From an uncultured Prevotella sp. (GTDB lineage: Bacteria; Bacteroidota; Bacteroidia; Bacteroidales; Bacteroidaceae), in the NCBI GenBank assembly GCA_946402275.1, contig CAMIVY010000022.1, positions 1-55,300 of the forward strand: DNA of 55,300 nucleotides. Reading direction: 5' to 3'. The position numbers were made by a program, and so were the translations under genes. The notes below the pieces were generated by a model, which did not search any database, was not told the DNA's origin, and saw nothing but the letters and a program-made list of their open reading frames with translations. Shown piece after piece: positions 49,823 through 55,300 of this stretch. Every line of letters starts with the position of its first letter. The first letter of the stretch is position 1.

Positions 49823-51514
49823 TTATCCGCAAAAGAAGAGCACCACAATTTGCGCTGTGAAGATGCGCAGGAACATGGATAGGGGATATACCGTAGAATA
49901 ACCTACAGCAGGAGCCTCTTTAGAGCAGATGCTATTAGCATAAGCCAATGCGGGAGGATCGGTATATGTACCTGCAATCATACCCATAATAGTGAAATAG
50001 TTGAACTTGAATCTTAAGCGAGCAATGGGGCCAACAATTAAAATGGGGATAATGGTAATCAGGAAACCGGTTAGCACATAGAATAATCCGTTACCCTCGA
50101 CTACCGTTTCAAAGAAGTTGGCGCCAGCTTTTATTCCCACCGAGGCTAAGAATAATACCAAGCCTATCTCACGGAGCATCATGTTGGCAGATGTGGTCGT
50201 ATAGGTTACCAAATGGATTTTATAGCCGTAGCGTCCAATAAGAATAGCAATAATCAGCGGTCCGCCTGCAATACCCAATTTCATAGGAACGGGCATTCCT
50301 GGAATAGCAATGGGAAGCGAACCGAAAATGATACCGATGATGATACCAACAAAGATAGTGGCAATATTAGGAGCATCCAAGCGGCGAAGAGAGTTACCCA
50401 TCTGGTTGGCAACACGGTCAACAGCATCCTCTGGACCTACCACCATGATGCGGTCACCCACTTGTAAGGGGAGTCCTGCAGAAGCGAAGATATCCATGCC
50501 TTGGCGAGTTACCCGGGTAACGTTTACGCCATGAACACTCGAGAAATGCATGGAAGCCAGCGACTTACCATTTATCTTTGGGTTGGTTACTAAGATGCGC
50601 TTTGATACCAAAGGCTGGTCTTGCTGTTCAAAGTCGATGTTAAGGACTGGACCGATAAATGCAACAATAGCTTCGTAATCAGCTTCAGCGCATACTATCA
50701 GCATCTGGTCGCCAACATGGAACACGGTATCACGATTGGGAATAGAGAGCTCACCATTATGCACAATGCGTGAAACCACAAAGTCACGATTCAAGAAATC
50801 GTGGACCTGTAGCAGGGTTTTGCCTTCCAGGTAGGAATTGGTAACCTCCAGATGCATCTTGTGAGGCTTTTGATTGGCCTTAACACCCTCCAGCGTATTC
50901 AGTTGCTCCTCTTCCTTTTCCAACTTCACGTTGCATATATACCTTATTAATATGGTGGCACCAATAATACCCAGTACACCAAGAGGATATGCACATGCGT
51001 ATGCTGATGCTATTTGTGGGGCATTGTTGCCAAAAACCGAACCTAATGCTTCGTTTGCAGCACCAAGTCCGGGGGTATTCGTAACGGCGCCATAAAGTGT
51101 GCCCACCATCATAGGAAGGTTTGTAACGTTACTGGTGTCGAAGAATACGAAGTAGCAAACAAACATGACGAGAATATTCAGCAGTATGCCACAAGCGGCT
51201 AAACCATTTAACTTGAGTCCTGCTGTTCCAAAGCTCTCAAAGAAACCTGGTCCTACTTGCATACCGATCATGAATACGAATAGTATCAGTCCGAAGTCTT
51301 GAACGAAAGTGAGAATAGGGGTGGGGGCTGTGAAACCAAAGTGTCCTGCTACGATTCCAGCGAACAGTACGAAAGTGACACCTAGGGAGATGCCTCCAAT
51401 CTTAATTTTTCCCAAATATACACCAGTAGCTATCACTATAGCATAGAGCAATGCTATATGTGCCACCGAGTCGGTAGTTGTAAACAAATTAGTTAACCAT
51501 TGAAACGTTTCCAT
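49823..51514 (-). CDS. AspT/YidE/YbjL-type transporter with two RCK_C domains
   Basis: The 563-aa membrane protein has two blocks of about five to six helices (about 1-190 and 385-563) around two central RCK_C/TrkA-C domains (about 205-285 and 295-370), the standard layout of the aspartate:alanine exchanger family. Marks are [17 protein letters not shown] in the first half and [14 protein letters not shown] in the second. It probably exchanges organic anions; the substrate is unknown. Placement with the Na+ decarboxylase and divergent from mutA hints at dicarboxylate traffic in the succinate-propionate route. Confidence 0.88.
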   Translation of the reverse strand: METFQWLTNLFTTTDSVAHIALLYAIVIATGVYLGKIKIGGISLGVTFVLFAGIVAGHFGFTAPTPILTFVQDFGLILFVFMIGMQVGPGFFESFGTAGLKLNGLAACGILLNILVMFVCYFVFFDTSNVTNLPMMVGTLYGAVTNTPGLGAANEALGSVFGNNAPQIASAYACAYPLGVLGIIGATILIRYICNVKLEKEEEQLNTLEGVKANQKPHKMHLEVTNSYLEGKTLLQVHDFLNRDFVVSRIVHNGELSIPNRDTVFHVGDQMLIVCAEADYEAIVAFIGPVLNIDFEQQDQPLVSKRILVTNPKINGKSLASMHFSSVHGVNVTRVTRQGMDIFASAGLPLQVGDRIMVVGPEDAVDRVANQMGNSLRRLDAPNIATIFVGIIIGIIFGSLPIAIPGMPVPMKLGIAGGPLIIAILIGRYGYKIHLVTYTTTSANMMLREIGLVLFLASVGIKAGANFFETVVEGNGLFYVLTGFLITIIPILIVGPIARLRFKFNYFTIMGMIAGTYTDPPALAYANSICSKEAPAVGYSTVYPLSMFLRIFTAQIVVLFFCG

Positions 51515-51540
51515 AATTTATACTATGTAGAAAATTTGTG

Positions 51541-51570
51541 CAAAGGTACTAAAAAACCGCACAACTCAAG
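51541..51570 (-). promoter_or_regulatory. Promoter of the transporter/decarboxylase cluster
   Basis: Reverse-strand TACCTTTG (51541-51548) is a perfect -7 box; CTTG (51567-51570) lies 18 bp upstream as a weak -33 box. Confidence 0.55.
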
Positions 51571-51617
51571 CATTTTTGTGCAACTATTTTTCATAAATAT
51601 GAAAATATTATTAAATC

Positions 51618-51649
51618 TTTCGTTGTTTCAGAAATAATGCTTATCTTTG
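51618..51649 (+). promoter_or_regulatory. Promoter of mutAB
   Basis: TATCTTTG at 51642-51649 is a perfect -7 box with TTTC 20 bp upstream (51618-51621). An AAATTGTAAATTGTAAATG repeat follows in the leader (51650-51668). Confidence 0.6.
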
Positions 51650-51710
51650 CAAATTGTAAATTGTAAATGTGCGACTTAAAACACTTATTATAATAATACT
51701 GATTTAATTT

Positions 51711-53570
51711 ATGACAAACAAAGAGAAGCTCTTTACTGAGTTTACCGCTCCAACTACACAAGAGTGGTTGGACAAGATTGAAGTGGATCTGAAAGGTGCC
51801 GACTTCCAAAAACGCTTAGTATGGAGAACAAACGAAGGTTTTAATGTACAGCCCTTCTATCGCCGTGAAGATTTGGCGAATCTGAAAACGCCCGATTCCC
51901 TCCCAGGGGAATTTCCTTTCGTGCGTGGTAATAAGAAGGACTCTAACGAGTGGTATGTTCGTCAGAACATAGTAGTAGATGATGCAAAGGCAGCAAATGC
52001 CAAGGCGCTTGATATCCTGAATAAGGGTATCGACTCCCTTGGATTCAAGCTACCTGGCAAAATGGTTTCCAAGGAGACTGTTGAAACGCTGCTTGAGGGC
52101 ATCTACTGTGACATTATTGAGGTTAACTTCTCCACCTGTCCCCGTCACTCTGTCGAGTTGGCTGAGATTCTGGTTGATTTCTTCCAGAAGAAGGGCTACG
52201 ACAAGGAAAAGGTGGTAGGCTCTATCGAGTGGGACCCCATGCAGAAGATGGTGATGAAGGGTAAGGATGTTACTCCTGTCCTCGAGTTTGGTCCAAAGCT
52301 CGTTGAAGTGCTGAAGGATTATCCTCATTTCCGTTGCATCGCTGTCAGCACCGATGCTTTGAACAATGCCGGAGCCTATATCGTTCAGGAGCTTGGTTAT
52401 GCCTTGGCATGGGGTAATGAATATCTGCAGCAGCTCACCGATGCAGGTGTTGATGTTGATCTGGCCGCTAAGAGCATTAAGTTCAATATGGGCGTTTCCG
52501 AGAATTACTTTATGGAGATTGCCAAGTTCCGTGCTGCCCGTCTGCTTTGGGCTCAGATTGTGAAGCAGTACGAGCCAAAGTGCGATTGCGCTTGCAAGAT
52601 GATTATCAACGCTACCACCTCTACTTATAACCAGACCTTGTTCGACAGCTATGTGAATCTGCTGCGTTCTCAGACCGAGGCAATGAGTGCTGCGTTGGGT
52701 AGTGTTCACTCGATGGTGGTTACCCCGTTTGATGCTCCTTACGAGGAGGCTACTGATTTCTCGGAGCGTATTGCTCGCAACCAGCAGTTGATTATCAAGG
52801 AGGAGAGTCATTTCGACCGTATTGTTGACCCAGGTGCAGGTTCTTACTATATCGAGCATCTTACCGATGCATTGGCTCAGGAAGCCTGGAAGATTTTCCT
52901 GAAGGTAGAAGAGGAGGGTGGCTTCTTGGCTGCTGTGAAGGCTGGAACCATCCAGGATGACATCAACGCTACTAACGTGAAGCGTCATGGTGATGCTGCC
53001 AAGCGCAAGGAGTTCCTGTTGGGTACCAACCAGTTCCCCAACTTTACAGAGAAGAGTGAGGGCAAACGTCCTCAGGGCTGTGGTTGTTGCTGTGGAACAG
53101 CAGCACACGAGAACTGCGAACCTACCTTCAAGGCTATCAATAGCACTCGTCTGGCTGCCGACTTCGAGGATTTGCGTATCCATACGGAAGAGACGAAGGT
53201 GCCTACTGCCTTCATGCTGACCATTGGTAATCTGGCTATGCGTCAGGCTCGTGCACAGTTCTCGTGCAACTTCTTGGCCTGTGCTGGTTACAAGGTCATT
53301 GACAACCTTGGATTCAAGACCGTTGAAGAGGGTGTTGATGCCGCTTTGGAGGCAAAGGCTGATATCATTGTCATCTGCTCTAGTGATGACGAGTATGCTG
53401 AGTATGCCATCCCTGCTTTCAAGTATTTGAATGGACGTGCGATGTTTGTTGTGGCTGGTGCTCCTGCTTGCATGGAGGATCTGAAGGCTGCCGGCATCGA
53501 GAACTTCATCCACGTGAAGTGCAATGTGCTTGAGACTTTGAAAGAATATAATCAGAAACTTGGTATTTAA
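51711..53570 (+). CDS. mutA: Methylmalonyl-CoA mutase small subunit
   Basis: The 619-aa protein has the mutase barrel (about 20-440) and a C-terminal cobalamin-fold domain (about 490-619). The latter lacks the DxHxxG cobalamin ligand motif, as expected for the non-catalytic small subunit. A Cys-rich insert (GCGCCCGTAAHENCE, about 454-468) joins the two parts. It pairs with MutB to interconvert succinyl-CoA and methylmalonyl-CoA. The leader is A/T-rich with a clear promoter, and mutB starts 19 bp after its stop. Confidence 0.95.
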   Translation: MTNKEKLFTEFTAPTTQEWLDKIEVDLKGADFQKRLVWRTNEGFNVQPFYRREDLANLKTPDSLPGEFPFVRGNKKDSNEWYVRQNIVVDDAKAANAKALDILNKGIDSLGFKLPGKMVSKETVETLLEGIYCDIIEVNFSTCPRHSVELAEILVDFFQKKGYDKEKVVGSIEWDPMQKMVMKGKDVTPVLEFGPKLVEVLKDYPHFRCIAVSTDALNNAGAYIVQELGYALAWGNEYLQQLTDAGVDVDLAAKSIKFNMGVSENYFMEIAKFRAARLLWAQIVKQYEPKCDCACKMIINATTSTYNQTLFDSYVNLLRSQTEAMSAALGSVHSMVVTPFDAPYEEATDFSERIARNQQLIIKEESHFDRIVDPGAGSYYIEHLTDALAQEAWKIFLKVEEEGGFLAAVKAGTIQDDINATNVKRHGDAAKRKEFLLGTNQFPNFTEKSEGKRPQGCGCCCGTAAHENCEPTFKAINSTRLAADFEDLRIHTEETKVPTAFMLTIGNLAMRQARAQFSCNFLACAGYKVIDNLGFKTVEEGVDAALEAKADIIVICSSDDEYAEYAIPAFKYLNGRAMFVVAGAPACMEDLKAAGIENFIHVKCNVLETLKEYNQKLGI

Positions 53571-53589
53571 ATGATAGGAGACTTGAATT

Positions 53590-55300
53590 ATGCGTAAACA
53601 ATTTAAAGATATTGATATCTATGCAGGCATCAAGGCTCAAGATGGTGCCAAGTGGATTAAGGACAACCATATCGATGCTAACTGGAAGACGCCGGAGCAT
53701 ATCGAGGTTCGTCCTGTATATACAAAAGAAGACCTCGAAGGTATGGAACATCTCGACTTCACAGCCGGTATTCCTCCTTATCTCCGTGGTCCGTATTCGA
53801 TGATGTATCCCTTCCGTCCGTGGACTATCCGCCAGTATGCCGGATTCTCTACTGCTGAGGAGTCAAATGCTTTCTATCGTCGTAACCTGGCTTCCGGTCA
53901 GAAAGGTCTTTCTGTAGCCTTCGACCTGCCTACTCACCGTGGTTACGACCCCGACAACGCTCGTGTTGTGGGCGATGTAGGTAAGGCTGGTGTATCTATC
54001 TGCAATGAGGAGAACATGAAGGTGCTCTTCTCTGGCATCCCCTTGAACAAGATGTCTGTGTCTATGACCATGAACGGTGCCGTGCTGCCCATCCTTGCCT
54101 TCTACATCGTGGCCGGACTGGAGCAGGGCGCAAAGTTGGAAGAGATGGCAGGAACCATCCAGAACGATATTCTGAAGGAGTTCATGGTGCGTAACACCTA
54201 TATCTACCCGCCCGCATTCTCCATGAAGATTATCGCAGATATCTTCGAATATACCTCGCAGAAGATGCCTAAGTTCAACTCGATTTCTATCTCCGGTTAT
54301 CACATGCAGGAGGCTGGTGCTACCGCTGATATCGAGCTGGCCTACACCTTGGCCGATGGTATGGACTACCTGCGTACAGGTGTGAATGCCGGTATTGATG
54401 TGGATGCTTTCGCACCTCGACTTTCGTTCTTCTGGGCTATCGGTATGAACCACTTCATGGAGATTGCCAAGATGCGTGCTGGTCGTCTGCTGTGGGCTAA
54501 GATTGTGAAGAGCTTTGGCGCTAAGAATCCTAAGTCGCTCGCTCTGCGTACTCACTCTCAGACCTCTGGCTGGTCACTCACCGAGCAGGACCCCTTCAAC
54601 AACGTAGGTCGTACCTGTATCGAGGCTATGGCTGCCGTGCTGGGTCACACCCAGTCGCTCCACACCAATGCCCTTGACGAGGCCATCGCCCTGCCTACCG
54701 ACTTCTCGGCTCGTATCGCTCGTAACACGCAGATTTACATCCAGAACGAGACGAAGGTTTGCAAGCAGATTGACCCATGGGCAGGTTCTTACTATGTGGA
54801 GACCCTCACCAACGAACTGGTTCACAAGGCTTGGGAGCACATCCAGGAGATTGAGAAGCTCGGTGGTATGGCTAAGGCTATTGAGACAGGTCTGCCCAAG
54901 ATGCGTATTGAGGAGGCTGCTGCCCGTACTCAGGCTCGTATCGACTCTGGCACACAGACCATTGTTGGTATTAACAAGTACCGTTTGGAGCATGAAGATC
55001 CTATCGATATCCTCGAGGTTGACAATACCGCTGTACGCAAGCAGCAGGAGGAGAGCTTGAAGCAGGTTCGTGCTACTCGTGACGAGGCTGCTTGTCAGGC
55101 TGCCCTGAAGGCTATTACCGATTGTGTGCGTGACTTCAAGGAAGGTCGCAAGAGCGAGAACAACCTGCTCGACCTGGCTGTCAAGGCTGCTCAGCTGCGT
55201 TGTACCTTGGGTGAGATTTCAGATGCCTGCGAGAAAATCGTAGGTCGTTATAAAGCAGTAATCAGAACAATTTCAGGCGTGTATAGTTCAGAATCAAAGA
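53590..55300 (+). CDS. mutB: Methylmalonyl-CoA mutase large subunit, cut by the window end
   Basis: The open frame runs from [13 protein letters not shown] at 53590 to the last base, about 570 of an expected 715 residues. The substrate-binding barrel is complete, with [71 protein letters not shown] and the HTQSLHTNA region. The C-terminal B12 domain with DxHxxG would lie beyond the window. It catalyses the radical rearrangement between succinyl-CoA and (R)-methylmalonyl-CoA. Confidence 0.97.
   Translation, partial: MRKQFKDIDIYAGIKAQDGAKWIKDNHIDANWKTPEHIEVRPVYTKEDLEGMEHLDFTAGIPPYLRGPYSMMYPFRPWTIRQYAGFSTAEESNAFYRRNLASGQKGLSVAFDLPTHRGYDPDNARVVGDVGKAGVSICNEENMKVLFSGIPLNKMSVSMTMNGAVLPILAFYIVAGLEQGAKLEEMAGTIQNDILKEFMVRNTYIYPPAFSMKIIADIFEYTSQKMPKFNSISISGYHMQEAGATADIELAYTLADGMDYLRTGVNAGIDVDAFAPRLSFFWAIGMNHFMEIAKMRAGRLLWAKIVKSFGAKNPKSLALRTHSQTSGWSLTEQDPFNNVGRTCIEAMAAVLGHTQSLHTNALDEAIALPTDFSARIARNTQIYIQNETKVCKQIDPWAGSYYVETLTNELVHKAWEHIQEIEKLGGMAKAIETGLPKMRIEEAAARTQARIDSGTQTIVGINKYRLEHEDPIDILEVDNTAVRKQQEESLKQVRATRDEAACQAALKAITDCVRDFKEGRKSENNLLDLAVKAAQLRCTLGEISDACEKIVGRYKAVIRTISGVYSSESK

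Noticed and set aside
52050..53513. 487-aa reverse ORF within mutA
   Set aside because: It is a shadow of the strongly biased mutA coding sequence; mutA motifs are unambiguous.

Overview
The window looks like chromosomal DNA of a gut or rumen Bacteroidota, most likely Prevotella or a close relative. At least six start regions carry the Bacteroidota promoter pattern TTTG-N19/20-TAnnTTTG, and Shine-Dalgarno sequences are mostly absent. The gene families also fit: Bacteroidota-type OmpA, PL10-CE8 and GH2/GH53 pectic enzymes, the methylmalonyl-CoA route to propionate, smalltalk and VirE-N/DUF3987 proteins. No rRNA, tRNA, CRISPR array or intact transposase gene was seen.

Layout. 1-7.1 kb: a stand-alone ppGpp-hydrolase-like HD protein, a TerB-DnaJ membrane protein, ffh, folD, then a TPR / ferredoxin / 2-oxoacid:ferredoxin oxidoreductase operon. 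7.1-14.3 kb: a reverse-strand pectate lyase-pectin esterase fusion, an OmpA-type outer-membrane protein, and a GH2 plus GH53 pair suited to pectic galactan. 14.3-22.4 kb: an accessory region with an HU-like protein, a broken PIN toxin-antitoxin pair, a PPC-domain secreted protein, a smalltalk / holin-like / M15 peptidase operon, an orphan 379-aa protein, and an operon holding VirE-N, PriCT-2 and DUF3987-like parts as separate genes. 22.5-33.7 kb: msrA, a double PAP2 phosphatase, ilvD-ilvB-ilvN-acyl-ACP thioesterase, an ABC-F protein and an M13 peptidase.

33.7-46.1 kb holds the most interesting locus. A tightly packed run encodes a multi-zinc-ribbon protein, a membrane-anchored Ser/Thr kinase, a 1103-aa protein with four AAA+ modules, a zinc-ribbon-FHA protein and a PP2C phosphatase. 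metA, a U32 peptidase and a zinc-ribbon lipoprotein follow in the same direction. Kinase, phosphatase and phosphothreonine reader in one transcript point to a closed phospho-signalling circuit that probably controls the AAA+ machine. No substrate is visible.

46.1-55.3 kb: a reverse-strand Na+ cluster (BASS symporter, decarboxylase beta, biotin carrier and gamma subunits, AspT/YidE-type transporter) lies divergent from mutA-mutB, the methylmalonyl-CoA mutase. Together these make up much of the succinate-to-propionate pathway with Na+ export. mutB runs off the end of the window.

Short dispersed repeats are common between genes and occasionally inside them. Several intrinsic terminators overlap the promoter of the next gene, with the -33 TTTG in the hairpin loop or at the end of the T-tract.
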